DNA of 35,155 bases from an uncultured Eggerthellaceae bacterium (GCA_947565915.1 CANOHY010000022.1:1-35155); one strand, 5' to 3'; numbered from the stretch's first letter, positions 24,365-32,423 are shown. The notes: generated by a model from the letters alone, not told the origin. A program made the numbers and translations.

Positions 24365-25124
24365 CGGTATTGAACGTCAGCGAATCGAAGTCGATCTTCT
24401 CCACCACTCCGAACAAGGTGGCGGCGGCATTCTCGGCAAAGAAGTCCACATCGGCAACGTTGGCGCCTTCGGCGTCAGGGGCATTGCCCGTCAGCGCGCT
24501 AGCAGTCGGCGCGCCAGCCTGCGCAGCATCAGCGACGGCCCCAGGCAGAGCAACAGCCCCAAGCCGCTCGCGAATGAGCCGTGCCGATGCCTCGTCGGGC
24601 GCGAACTCCTCCAAGGAAGGCAAGTCCTTGAGCGTTGCCAAGCCATACTTCTCGAGGAACGTGCGCGTGGTGCCGAACAGCGCCGGGTTGCCAGGAGCAT
24701 CTGCTACGCCCGTCTCGCGCACATAGCCGCGCTCGAGCAACGTGTTCAGCGGACCATCGGAAGTGACGCCTCGAATGGACGAAATCTGCGCGCGCGTGAG
24801 CGGTTGCAGATAGGCTACGATAGCTAGCACTTCCAACGCAGCAGCCGAGAGCTTTCGCGTATCCCATGACAAGATGTACTTCTCCAGAAGCTCATGATAG
24901 GCCGGATGTGTGAACAGACGCCAATTGCCTGCCACCTGAAGCAGCTGAATGCCCGAGCCGGTTTCCTCAAGGCGCTTCTGAAGACTTTCCAAGGCCTTCT
25001 GTGCAGTTGAAGCCTCAACCTCCAAGAGGGAGGCAATCGAAGAAGCGCTCACCGCTTCGTCCGAAACGAACAAAAGCGCCTCGATTGCCGATTCGATCTG
25101 GGATTCGTCCAAACCCTGGAACAT
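24354..25124 (-). CDS. scpB: Segregation and condensation protein B
   Basis: ScpB is the winged-helix kleisin-interacting subunit of the SMC-ScpAB condensin. ESAIEALLFVSDEAVS at the start, AALEVLAIVAYLQPLTRAQISSIRGV in the centre, and LLERGYVRE with LFGTTRTFLEKYGL are typical. The last ~75 residues (Ala/Asp-rich) extend past the conserved domain. The ATG at 25124 overlaps the scpA stop (TGATG) and has GAGGAGG 4 nt upstream. Confidence 0.96.
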   Translation of the reverse strand: MFQGLDESQIESAIEALLFVSDEAVSASSIASLLEVEASTAQKALESLQKRLEETGSGIQLLQVAGNWRLFTHPAYHELLEKYILSWDTRKLSAAALEVLAIVAYLQPLTRAQISSIRGVTSDGPLNTLLERGYVRETGVADAPGNPALFGTTRTFLEKYGLATLKDLPSLEEFAPDEASARLIRERLGAVALPGAVADAAQAGAPTASALTGNAPDAEGANVADVDFFAENAAATLFGVVEKIDFDSLTFNTDDE

Positions 25125-25927
25125 CAAGCCTCCTCGCCTTCACCCTCGTAATGATCATCGCCATCGCGGTCGAAGGTCAGCTCGCCCGAACCTTCGATGT
25201 AGGAGATGTCGATGTCGCCGAACACTTCGCTTTGGCTGATATCGATCATCGAGCGCTTGTACAGCTCGAGCACCGCTAAGAAAGTGACCACCACAATGGC
25301 TTTCGGAGCATCCTCTTCGAGCAATTGCGAGAAGCGCAGATGCTTCTCGTTCATGATGCGGTAGTGCGTGGCTCGCACATACACCTCAACCGGAATGGGT
25401 TTCGCGGCGATGTGCTCGGCATCGAGCAGGGCAATCTCGCGACGTGCCAACGCCTTGGCCGCAAGAACGGCCAGGGTTTCCAAGCTAACCCCGCGCAGGA
25501 AGTCGTGCATCAGCCCGCGTGTGAGCTCTACTGGTGGCCCAAAGGGACGTGCATGCATACGACCTTGCGCTTCTTCGCGCGCCTGCAACATGCCTGCTGC
25601 ATTCTTGAACTTCTTGTACTCGATCAGCCGCTCGACCAAAAGCCCGCGCGCATCGGAGGGGCTGAGCTCGGCGATCTCCTCTTCGGTCTCGTCCTTCTCG
25701 CGCGGAACCAAGCTGGCAGCTTTGAGCTCCAAAAGCGTGGATGCAACCAGCAGGAAATCGCTTGCCACATCGAGGTCGACGAAGCTGAGCCGATTCACTT
25801 CCTCGAGGTACTGATCGGCGATTTGCGCGATGGGTATTGCCCCGATATCAACCTGCTTGCGGCTTACCAGGTACAACAGCACGTCGAAGGGCCCTTCGAA
25901 GTTCTCTGTTCTCACGCGGTACGACAT
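25124..25927 (-). CDS. scpA: Segregation and condensation protein A
   Basis: ScpA is the kleisin that closes the SMC ring and binds ScpB. The N-terminal signature is ENFEGPFDVLLYLVSRKQVDI, followed by DFLLVASTLLELKAASLVP. The C-terminal winged helix (VVVTFLAVLELYKRSMIDISQSEVFGDIDI) is complete. At 267 residues it has the normal length and ends in a short acidic tail. It lies 13 nt after the M50 peptidase gene and overlaps scpB. Confidence 0.97.
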   Translation of the reverse strand: MSYRVRTENFEGPFDVLLYLVSRKQVDIGAIPIAQIADQYLEEVNRLSFVDLDVASDFLLVASTLLELKAASLVPREKDETEEEIAELSPSDARGLLVERLIEYKKFKNAAGMLQAREEAQGRMHARPFGPPVELTRGLMHDFLRGVSLETLAVLAAKALARREIALLDAEHIAAKPIPVEVYVRATHYRIMNEKHLRFSQLLEEDAPKAIVVVTFLAVLELYKRSMIDISQSEVFGDIDISYIEGSGELTFDRDGDDHYEGEGEEA

Positions 25928-25940
25928 AAGCCCCTTGGTC

Positions 25941-26621
25941 TCACGGGTATATCAGCGAGAACAGATTATACGCCGTGACGTCGAGGTAAGCTCCGATAGG
26001 GTTCACATGCAGCACCTCGGGCAAAAGGATTGCCACCACCAGGAAGATGGGCAGCGCATACTGCTGGATCTTGTAATAGGCGGGCAAGTACTTCACCGGA
26101 CAGAAGAACGCGAAGATGGACGAACCATCCAAGGGCGGGATGGGAAGGATGTTGAAGAACATCAAGAAGAGATTGATGAGCACGTACAGCGGCAAGAAGT
26201 AGTACCAGAAGTAGAGGAACACCACGTTGGTTGCGGCAAGCGTGGAAACGGGCAAGCTCAAGTATATCAGCCACGCGATGGCAGCCCCAAAGAGCGCCTG
26301 CACCAGATTCGTCGCAGGACCTGCCAAACCCACCAGAAGGTCGCCTTTGCGCGGGTCTTTGAAATTATGCGGGTTGTAGGGCACCGGCTTCGCATAGCCG
26401 AAAACGGGCAACCCCGCCAGCATAAGCAGAAGCGGCATGAGCACCGTTCCGAATGGGTCGATGTGCTTGAGGGGGTTCAAGGATATGCGACCGGCGCTCT
26501 TGGCCGTCTTGTCGCCAAGCTTGTTCGCTATGAAGGCATGCCCCACCTCGTGTAACACGATAGCCGGAATGAAGGCAAGGATGCTGCATATGGCATAGGG
26601 TATGTTCACGTTTCCAAGCAT
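25941..26621 (-). CDS. Site-2 protease-like M50 membrane metallopeptidase
   Basis: The 226-residue protein has the zinc motif HEVGH (residues 24-28) in its first membrane segment and the second metal-ligand motif NILPIPPLDGS in a later one. About five hydrophobic segments are visible (AICSILAFIPAIVL, FGTVLMPLLLMLAGL, TNLVQALFGAAIAWLI, VLINLFLMFFNIL, LPIFLVVAILL). It belongs to the short YwhC/S2P-like group without PDZ or CBS domains; the substrate is unknown. It regularly precedes scpA in Gram-positives, as here. The start at 26621 has no evident Shine-Dalgarno sequence. An AT-rich palindrome-like element (26625-26646) lies directly upstream. Confidence 0.9.
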   Translation of the reverse strand: MLGNVNIPYAICSILAFIPAIVLHEVGHAFIANKLGDKTAKSAGRISLNPLKHIDPFGTVLMPLLLMLAGLPVFGYAKPVPYNPHNFKDPRKGDLLVGLAGPATNLVQALFGAAIAWLIYLSLPVSTLAATNVVFLYFWYYFLPLYVLINLFLMFFNILPIPPLDGSSIFAFFCPVKYLPAYYKIQQYALPIFLVVAILLPEVLHVNPIGAYLDVTAYNLFSLIYP

Positions 26622-26751
26622 ATGAACGTTAATTATCTCAATAACGATTTGCCCCGTGATGGCAGCTAATGATATCTACAAATTTACTTTGCACTGCTGG
26701 TTAGCGCCCATAAGAGGTTCAGGGCTTACGAGGTGCATGCCAGAGTAATGA

Positions 26752-26792
26752 AAAGCACGCGTCATTGGCCTTGTGGCCATGGCGTGTGCTTT
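26752..26792 (-). terminator. Second hairpin downstream of secY, terminator-like
   Basis: A long imperfect stem (AAAGCAC...GTGCTTT outer arms, GGCC/GGCC next to the ACAA loop) is followed on the minus strand by TTTT. It lies about 75 nt beyond the better hairpin after secY. It may be a backup terminator, or simply an intergenic palindrome. Confidence 0.5.
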
Positions 26793-26830
26793 GGATGGCT
26801 CAGGTGCGTGCACCGGGAAGCCTGAGCGGG

Positions 26831-26861
26831 AAAGCAAGAGGGCTACCAGTTGGCAGCCCTC
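26831..26861 (-). terminator. Terminator after secY
   Basis: The minus strand forms GAGGGCT...AGCCCTC, extended inside the loop by CCA/TGG pairs, followed by TTGCTTT. It starts only 6 nt beyond the secY stop. The T-tract is impure, so strength is uncertain, but a second hairpin follows. Confidence 0.7.
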
Positions 26862-26866
26862 ATAGC

Positions 26867-28165
26867 TTACTTGAAGAATCCGTCGTAATTGTGCATCTTC
26901 AGCTGCGATTCCACCTTCGACATCGTATCGAGCGCAACGCTGATCATGATGAGGATGGAGGTGCCTCCGAATGCCTGGATCAACTCGTTGTTGGTGAACG
27001 AGAATATGATCGAAGGTATTACGGCAATGGCTGCAATGAACAAGCCGCCCGGCAAGGTTATGCGCCGCAGCACGTTGCGGATGTACTCGGCGGTAGGTCT
27101 ACCAGGGCGTATGCCCGGTATGAAGCCGCCTTGCTTGCGGATGCTATCTGACGTCTCATCGGGATTGAACACCATAGAGGTGTAGAAGTACGCGAAGAAC
27201 ACGATGAGCACCACCGTGAGAATCCAGTTCACCCAACCCTGCGAAACAGCATCGGCGAACACGCTCAGCCAACCCACGTTGAACAGCGCCGCCAGCTGCG
27301 CCGGGAAGTAGATCAAGCAGCTTGCGAAGATGATGGGGATAACGCCTGCCGCGTTCACCTTCAAGGGGATGTAGGTGTTTTGGCCACCCATCATGCGGTT
27401 GCCCTGCACGCGCTTTGCGTAATTCACCGGAATGCGGCGCTGGGCGCGCTCCACGAAGATGATGGCTGGGATGCACAGCAGCACCACGATGAGGATGAGG
27501 ATGGTGATGGCGATTCCCATGCCCATGTCGGAAGTTGTGGTGATGGAATCGAAGATGGCAGCCGGCACGCGCGACACGATGCTGATGAAGATGATCAGCG
27601 ACATGCCGTTGCCGATGCCGCGCTGCGTGATGAGCTCGCCCATCCACATGATGAACGCCGTGCCCGCTACCAGCGTGAACACGATTACCACCGACGTGAG
27701 CGCAGCCGGAACCTCGCTGCTGAACACCACGCCGTATTGCGCCGATTGGAACAGCAGCAAATACCCGATGGCGTTGATGAGGCCCAGGCCCAGCGTGATG
27801 TAGCGCGTGATCTGGGTGATGCGGCGCCTGCCCGTCTCGCCCTCGCGAGCCCAACGGCCAACTGCCGGAATGACGCCTTGCATCAGCTGCATGATGATGG
27901 ATGCGGTGATGTAGGGCATGATTCCCAGCGAGAAAACCGAGAAGTTCGAAAGAGCGCCGCCGGTGAGCAAGTCCAGCATGGTCATGGAAGCTCCACCCAC
28001 ACCGCTTTGCGATTCCTCCATGAACGAATTCGCGAACTCGTTGAACGGAATGCCCGGCACCGGCAGGTAAGCGCCTACGCGATAGAGCGCAAGAATTCCC
28101 AGCGTGAACAGGATCTTATTGCGCAGCTGGGGAACCTTGAATGCATCGATTATCGAACTTAGCAA
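26867..28165 (-). CDS. secY: Preprotein translocase subunit SecY
   Basis: SecY is the pore of the Sec translocon. Ten hydrophobic segments are recognisable; PGIPFNEFANSF with the following plug region, LGIMPYITASIIMQLM, MGELITQRGIGNGMSLIIF, GFIPGIRPGRPTAEYI and the cytoplasmic end KMHNYDGFFK are typical. At 432 residues it has the normal length. The start appears to be a TTG at 28165 that overlaps the rplO stop by 7 nt; no ATG lies nearby before the first membrane helix. It is the last gene of the ribosomal cluster. adk, map and infA, which often follow, are absent here. Confidence 0.96.
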   Translation of the reverse strand: MLSSIIDAFKVPQLRNKILFTLGILALYRVGAYLPVPGIPFNEFANSFMEESQSGVGGASMTMLDLLTGGALSNFSVFSLGIMPYITASIIMQLMQGVIPAVGRWAREGETGRRRITQITRYITLGLGLINAIGYLLLFQSAQYGVVFSSEVPAALTSVVIVFTLVAGTAFIMWMGELITQRGIGNGMSLIIFISIVSRVPAAIFDSITTTSDMGMGIAITILILIVVLLCIPAIIFVERAQRRIPVNYAKRVQGNRMMGGQNTYIPLKVNAAGVIPIIFASCLIYFPAQLAALFNVGWLSVFADAVSQGWVNWILTVVLIVFFAYFYTSMVFNPDETSDSIRKQGGFIPGIRPGRPTAEYIRNVLRRITLPGGLFIAAIAVIPSIIFSFTNNELIQAFGGTSILIMISVALDTMSKVESQLKMHNYDGFFK

Positions 28166-28608
28166 GGCTCTTCAACCTTTCCGCCCGCAGCCTCGATCTT
28201 CGCTTGCGCGCTCTTCGAGACCTTGTCCACCTTCACCGTGAGAGCCTTGGTCAAATCGCCATCGCCCAGCACTTTGACAAGCGGCTCGTAGCGCTTGATG
28301 ATGTTCTTCTCGATCAGCGAATCGCGATCCACCACGTCGCCTGCTTCATAACGCTCCTCGAGCGTCTTCACGTTAACAGCCACGTATTCGACGCGATTGA
28401 TGTTGCGGAAGCCCGGCAGCTTGGGCAGACGGCGGGCCAAGGGGGTCTGACCACCCTCGAAGCCAGCGCGCTTGCCGCCACCCGTGCGCGACAGCTGACC
28501 ATTCATACCGCGACCAGCAGTCTTGCCCTTACCAGAACCAGGGCCACGGCCCACGCGCTTGCGGCTCTTGCGCGAACCCTCTGCGGGATAAAGATCCTTC
28601 AACTCCAT
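28159..28608 (-). CDS. rplO: 50S ribosomal protein L15
   Basis: L15 binds 23S rRNA at the core of the large subunit. The basic glycine-rich N-terminus (RVGRGPGSGKGKTAGRG) and KRAGFEGGQTPLARRLPKLPGF are characteristic; the length of 149 is normal. The ATG follows AAAGGAG. It is separated from rpmD by 91 nt containing two hairpins and a TATAAT box, and overlaps secY. Confidence 0.97.
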   Translation of the reverse strand: MELKDLYPAEGSRKSRKRVGRGPGSGKGKTAGRGMNGQLSRTGGGKRAGFEGGQTPLARRLPKLPGFRNINRVEYVAVNVKTLEERYEAGDVVDRDSLIEKNIIKRYEPLVKVLGDGDLTKALTVKVDKVSKSAQAKIEAAGGKVEEPC

Positions 28609-28630
28609 GCTTGTAACTCCTTTTCGCTAT

Positions 28631-28689
28631 ACGAAGCAACGCGCTTCGTGCTGGCAGCTCGCTCGCCAGCGAACTCTGAAACGATTATA
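28631..28689 (-). promoter_or_regulatory. TATAAT box and two hairpins in the rpmD-rplO gap
   Basis: Read on the minus strand, a perfect TATAAT (28689-28684) comes first, with only a poor -35 candidate (TCGAAG) upstream. Two neat stems follow: GCTGGC/GCCAGC (28650-28670, 9-nt loop) and ACGAAGC/GCTTCGT (28631-28649, 5-nt loop). The rplO ribosome-binding site comes right after. The set could be an internal promoter with a structured leader for rplO-secY. Confidence 0.4.
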
Positions 28690-28699
28690 CGGCAAGGCC

Positions 28700-28888
28700 T
28701 TAGAGCTCTTCGACCTCCACCAAATGCTTCACCTTGAAGATCATCCCGCGAACCGATTCGTTGTCGGGAAGCTCGTGGGTCTTGCCAATGTGGCCAAGCC
28801 CCAGCGACTTCAAGGTTTGTCCTTGATCATACTTGCGGCCAATCTGGCTCTTTATCTGCGTGACGCGCAGCTTCTTCGCCTCTGCCAT
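28700..28888 (-). CDS. rpmD: 50S ribosomal protein L30
   Basis: The 62-residue protein shows the bacterial L30 pattern LRVTQIKSQIGRKYDQGQTLKSLGL followed by GKTHELPDNESVRGMIFKVKHLVEV. Its ATG overlaps the rpsE stop by one base (TAATG), as is usual for this gene pair. Confidence 0.96.
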   Translation of the reverse strand: MAEAKKLRVTQIKSQIGRKYDQGQTLKSLGLGHIGKTHELPDNESVRGMIFKVKHLVEVEEL

Positions 28889-29460
28889 TATTCGGCCTCC
28901 TCAACCACTACCGTTTCGGCAACCTCAACGGGAGCCTCTTCGCTCTTGCCCCACATCTGGCCTACCGACAGGCCACGACGCTCGGCTACCTGCTCGGGGC
29001 TCTGCATCTGGCGCAGGCCCTCGGCGGTCGCCTTCACGATGTTCATGGCATTGTTGGTGCCAAGCGACTTCGTGATGACGTCCGACACGCCTGCCAGCTC
29101 CATGACGGCGCGCACTGGGCCACCAGCCTTAACGCCGGTACCACGGATGGCCGGCTTTATCAGCACGCGGCCTGCTCCGAACTCGCCCATTACCTCATGC
29201 GGCACTGTGCCCTCCGGGGTGATGGCCACTTTGAACATGTTCTTCTTCGCGTCCTCGACGCCCTTGGAGATGGCGGTGGGGACTTCCTTCGACTTGCCCA
29301 GGCCAACGCCCACGTTGCCCTGGCCATCGCCAACCACCACCAGGGCGGTCAGCTGCATGCGACGGCCGCCCTTGACGGTCTTCGCCACGCGCTTGATGGT
29401 TACGACGCGCTCCTGAAGCTCGGGGACCCCGGCTTCTGCTTGTTGCTGTTTACGAGCCAT
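28888..29460 (-). CDS. rpsE: 30S ribosomal protein S5
   Basis: S5 takes part in decoding accuracy and helps unwind mRNA at the entry channel. ERVVTIKRVAKTVKGGRRM, VVVGDGQGNVGVGLGKSKEVP and the C-terminal dsRBD-related stretch GTGVKAGGPVRAVMELAGVSDV are typical. The 190 residues include a short acidic C-terminal tail (PVEVAETVVVEEAE) beyond the conserved part. A GGGAG precedes the ATG. Confidence 0.97.
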   Translation of the reverse strand: MARKQQQAEAGVPELQERVVTIKRVAKTVKGGRRMQLTALVVVGDGQGNVGVGLGKSKEVPTAISKGVEDAKKNMFKVAITPEGTVPHEVMGEFGAGRVLIKPAIRGTGVKAGGPVRAVMELAGVSDVITKSLGTNNAMNIVKATAEGLRQMQSPEQVAERRGLSVGQMWGKSEEAPVEVAETVVVEEAE

Positions 29461-29473
29461 GGATTCTCCCTTT

Positions 29474-29848
29474 CTAGAACTTCAGTCCTGCTTCGCGAGC
29501 AGCCTCTGCCACAGCCTTCACGCGACCATGGTACAGGTTGCCGCCGCGATCGAAGACGATCTCGGTTATGCCAGCATCCAGTGCCTTCTTGCCGATGATC
29601 TGGCCAAGTGCGGCAGCGCCCTCAACGGTAGCCGCCTTCTTGCCAGTAGCTTTGAAGTCGGCACCCATCGTGGAGGCGCCCACAATGGTTTTTCCGGCGG
29701 TGTCGTCGATCACCTGCACGTAGATGTTGTTGTTCGAACGGGTCACGCACATGCGCGGGCACGCAGCGGTGCCGCTCACCTTGCCGCGGACGCGACGATG
29801 GCGACGCTCCAAGCCCTTGACCCTTTTCCTAGCATTCAGATTCTTCAT
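29474..29848 (-). CDS. rplR: 50S ribosomal protein L18
   Basis: L18 binds 5S rRNA. RHRRVRGKVSGTAACPRMCVTRSNNNIYVQVIDD, AATVEGAAALGQIIGKKALDAGI and the C-terminal FDRGGNLYHGRVKAVAEAAREAGL are characteristic. The 124 residues are normal. It lies 13 nt before rpsE. Confidence 0.97.
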   Translation of the reverse strand: MKNLNARKRVKGLERRHRRVRGKVSGTAACPRMCVTRSNNNIYVQVIDDTAGKTIVGASTMGADFKATGKKAATVEGAAALGQIIGKKALDAGITEIVFDRGGNLYHGRVKAVAEAAREAGLKF

Positions 29849-29875
29849 CTGCGATTCCCTACCTTTCAGGCCCGG

Positions 29876-30418
29876 TTACTCGGACTTGGCAGCTTTGCCA
29901 AGCTTGCGACGTACGTATTCGCCTTCGTAGCGAATGCCCTTGCCCTTGTACGGCTCAGGCTTGCGCCATTTGCGGATATCTGCTGCCACCTGGCCAACCT
30001 GCTCTTTGCTCGTACCCGACACCACGATCTCGGTCGGTTGCGGGCATTCGAAGGTGATGCCTTCGGGGCATTGCACGAGCACCGGATGGGAATAGCCGAG
30101 CTGCATCTCGAGGTCCTTGCCTTTAAGGGCAGCACGGTAACCGACGCCAACCAGCACGAGCTTCTTGCTATAGCCCTCCGATACGCCTTCCACCATGTTG
30201 GCGATCAGCGTGCGCACGAGGCCATGCTGCGAGCGAGCCTCGCGGGAATCGTCGGGCACGTTGCACGTGATGACATCACCCTCCTGGGTGATGGTGACGA
30301 TTGGCCTGAAGGTGCGCGTCAACTCGCCCTTTGGCCCCTTTGCCGTGACCGTAGAGCCATCGATGGTCACCGTTACGTTGGAAGGAACGGTGATGGGCAT
30401 CTTTCCGATACGGGACAT
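29876..30418 (-). CDS. rplF: 50S ribosomal protein L6
   Basis: L6 has two repeated domains: MSRIGKMPITVPSNVTVTIDG begins the first, and the second contains LVLVGVGYRAALKGKDLEMQLGYSHPV. The end (RKWRKPEPYKGKGIRYEGEYVRRKLGKA) is the conserved 23S rRNA-binding tail. The 180 residues are normal. The ATG has GGAG upstream and follows rpsH by 18 nt. Confidence 0.97.
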   Translation of the reverse strand: MSRIGKMPITVPSNVTVTIDGSTVTAKGPKGELTRTFRPIVTITQEGDVITCNVPDDSREARSQHGLVRTLIANMVEGVSEGYSKKLVLVGVGYRAALKGKDLEMQLGYSHPVLVQCPEGITFECPQPTEIVVSGTSKEQVGQVAADIRKWRKPEPYKGKGIRYEGEYVRRKLGKAAKSE

Positions 30419-30436
30419 GTCTCCTTCGCTCCTTTC

Positions 30437-30835
30437 CTACCAAACGTAGGCGATGACCTCGCCGCCAACGCCCGCCTTACGGGCATCGCGGTCGCACATC
30501 ACGCCTTTGCTCGTCGATACGATTGCCGTGCCAAGGCCGCCCAGAACGCGCGGCAGCTCATCCTTGCCAGCATAGATGCGCAAGCCCGGCTTGGAGATAC
30601 GCTTGATGCCACGGATGGTCTTGGATTTCTTGTCGCCATACTTGAGGGTGACCTCAAGGGTTGGGCGAGGTTCGCCGTCGATGACCTCGAACCCGTTGAT
30701 GTAGCCCTCTTCGGTCATCACGCGGGCGATCTCGATCAGCTTCTTGCTCGACGGCATGCTCACCGTCTCCTTGCCCACCATGTTCGCATTGCGGATGCGA
30801 GTGAGCATGTCTGCAATGGGGTCGCTCATTGTCAT
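30437..30835 (-). CDS. rpsH: 30S ribosomal protein S8
   Basis: S8 binds helix 21 of 16S rRNA, and in E. coli represses its own operon by binding spc mRNA near the rplE start. DPIADMLTRIRNANMVG at the start and GGLGTAIVSTSKGVMCDRDARKAGVGGEVIAYVW at the end are diagnostic. The ATG at 30835 (7 nt behind GGAG) gives 132 residues; a longer frame of 21 more codons has no similarity. Confidence 0.97.
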   Translation of the reverse strand: MTMSDPIADMLTRIRNANMVGKETVSMPSSKKLIEIARVMTEEGYINGFEVIDGEPRPTLEVTLKYGDKKSKTIRGIKRISKPGLRIYAGKDELPRVLGGLGTAIVSTSKGVMCDRDARKAGVGGEVIAYVW

Positions 30836-30934
30836 TTGGATTCTCCTTTGGTCCTTGATGAACAATCTGCCCGGTTCATGGATGCCCTTAGCAACCATGC
30901 CTGATGCAGTTGCACGTCCGGATGAGTCGGCTGC

Positions 30935-31120
30935 CTACCAGGAAGCCTTCGTCACGCCAGGAAGTTCGCCCCTATTGGCAAGCTCCCGCAAGCAGATGCG
31001 GCACAGGCCGAACTTGCGGTAGTAGGCACGAGGACGTCCGCAGCGCACGCAGCGGTTATGCTGACGCGTCGAGAACTTCGGCTCGCGCTTCGCCTTAGCG
31101 ATCATCGATTTCTTAGCCAT
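30935..31120 (-). CDS. rpsZ: 30S ribosomal protein S14, type Z (zinc-binding)
   Basis: The short 61-residue form carries Cys24/Cys27 and Cys40/Cys43, a zinc knuckle, in HNRCVRCGRPRAYYRKFGLC and following residues. It is the usual form encoded inside the spc operon of Gram-positives. The ATG follows AAGGA. Confidence 0.97.
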   Translation of the reverse strand: MAKKSMIAKAKREPKFSTRQHNRCVRCGRPRAYYRKFGLCRICLRELANRGELPGVTKASW

Positions 31121-31192
31121 GCATGTCCTTCTTTCTCATAAGCCGCGCTTCTGGCGGTTTTCACCCTACGGTTCTGCACTCGAAACGGAATG

Positions 31193-31741
31193 CTACTTGC
31201 GCTCCTTGAACGGGAAGCCCAGATCGCTCAGCAGAGCGAAGGCTTGGTCGTCGTCGGCAGCGGTGGTCACAACGGTGATGTCCATGCCACGGGTATGGTC
31301 GACCTTGTCGTAGTCGATCTCGGGGAAGATCAGCTGCTCGGTGAGGCCCATGGAATAGTTGCCACGCCCGTCGAAGCTAGTGGGCGAGATGCCACGGAAG
31401 TCGCGCACGCGCGGCAGCACAGTGGACAGCAGGCGATCCATGAACTCCCACATGCGGTCGCCGCGCAGGGTGACCTTGCAGCCAATGGGCATGCCCTCGC
31501 GAATCTTGAATCCGGCGATGGACTTCTTCGCACGGCAGATCTTGGGCTGCTGGCCCGTGATGGCACGCAGGTCGTTCACAGCGCCATCGAGCATCTTCGC
31601 GTCGGAAGCAGCCTCGCCAACGCCCATGTTGACGACGATCTTCTGCACGCGCGGTACCTGCATCACGTTGTCGATGCCCAGTTCCTTTTCCAGCTTGGGC
31701 ACGATCTCGGTGTTGTAGCGTTCCTTCAAGCGAGGAGTCAT
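31193..31741 (-). CDS. rplE: 50S ribosomal protein L5
   Basis: L5 binds 5S rRNA and contacts the P-site tRNA. RLKERYNTEIVPKLEKELGI, VQKIVVNMGVGEA, TGQQPKICRAKKSIAGFKIREGMPIG, RDFRGISPTSFDGRGNYSMGL and FPEIDYDKVDHTRGMDITVVTTA are typical; 182 residues is normal. The ATG at 31741 follows AAGGAA. The reading frame stays open 51 codons upstream through a structured gap, but that part lacks L5 similarity. The gap to rplX is 346 nt, unusually wide for this junction. Confidence 0.97.
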   Translation of the reverse strand: MTPRLKERYNTEIVPKLEKELGIDNVMQVPRVQKIVVNMGVGEAASDAKMLDGAVNDLRAITGQQPKICRAKKSIAGFKIREGMPIGCKVTLRGDRMWEFMDRLLSTVLPRVRDFRGISPTSFDGRGNYSMGLTEQLIFPEIDYDKVDHTRGMDITVVTTAADDDQAFALLSDLGFPFKERK

Positions 31742-32087
31742 TGTTCGTTTCCTTTCCGATGGTTTGAACGCGAGATTTCCGACCCCGCGTCCCTCTCTTC
31801 CGAGAGGGCCATATGCCTTGCTTTCATACCTGGCGAACCGAATGCTCGGCTCGTTAGGTTGGTTAATGGAGCTGGGGTGCTTGTCTAGCTCCATTTCCCT
31901 CTAACTCAAAGCTCTTAAACGTGCTGTGGTGCTCCGTCAGGTTGGTTAATGGAGTCACCGTTACTTAATCCTCAAAGATGCTGAGAAAGCGCGTTGTGGT
32001 AATTCGGATTGCCTCGCCTTTCCACCGAGCCGCCTTCGTGCGGCGATGCGTGGAAAACAAGGGGCAAGACGAGTTGCCACGGCGTGC
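31742..32087 (-). promoter_or_regulatory. Structured 346-nt gap between rplX and rplE
   Basis: No gene is seen. In mRNA order: a GGCAA/TTGCC hairpin followed by CCTTGTTTT (32078-32055), a TTTCCAC/GTGGAAA hairpin with an inner CGCC/GGCG (32056-32019), then a diverged tandem duplication of about 80 nt (32000-31931 and 31931-31849). Each copy ends in a stem-loop with nearly the same 15-nt loop, ATTAACCAACCTRAC (stems CTCC/GGAG and GCTC/GAGC). A further AATGGAGCT/AGCTCCATT stem (31865-31895) would compete with the second. Close to rplE is CCCTCTC-GGAA-GAGAGGG (31792-31808 region). It may be a leader with control function or an inserted repeat element. Confidence 0.6.
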
Positions 32088-32408
32088 TTAATCAATATCT
32101 TTGCCGCACTTCTTGCAAACTCGAACCTTAGAACCATCCTCCTTGAAGCGATGGCCAACGCGCGTAGCGGATTTGCAGCTGGGGCAAACGAGCATCACGT
32201 TGGACACGTCCAGAGGCGCTTCCATAGAGGTGATGCCGCCCTGAGGATTGCTCTGGGTGGGACGGACGGCCTTCTTCACGATGTTGACCTTCTCCACCAC
32301 CACGCGGCCCTTCTTGGGGACAGAGCGGATGATCTCGCCTTGCTTGCCCTTGTCCTTGCCGGCGATCACCTTTACCGTATCGCCCTTCTTCACATTCATG
32401 CCTGGCAT
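32088..32408 (-). CDS. rplX: 50S ribosomal protein L24, with CxxC pairs
   Basis: L24 initiates assembly of the large subunit. The KOW motif region (VKKGDTVKVIAGKDKGKQGEI) is at the start, followed by RVVVEKVNIVKKAVRP and GGITSMEAPLDVSNVML. The C-terminal third has two CxxC pairs, CPSC and CKKC, a putative zinc site. The 106 residues are normal. A strong GGAGGTG precedes the ATG. Confidence 0.97.
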   Translation of the reverse strand: MPGMNVKKGDTVKVIAGKDKGKQGEIIRSVPKKGRVVVEKVNIVKKAVRPTQSNPQGGITSMEAPLDVSNVMLVCPSCKSATRVGHRFKEDGSKVRVCKKCGKDID

Positions 32409-32423
32409 ATCAAAAACACCTCC

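Noticed and set aside
29459..30904. Plus-strand open frame of 481 codons opposite L18, L6 and S8
   Set aside because: It spans three unquestionable ribosomal protein genes and their gaps on the other strand; no motif and no ribosome-binding site stand out.
31742..31894. N-terminal extension of rplE by 51 codons
   Set aside because: No similarity to L5; the ATG at 31741 has a proper ribosome-binding site and gives the standard protein. The upstream part coincides with repeats and hairpins.
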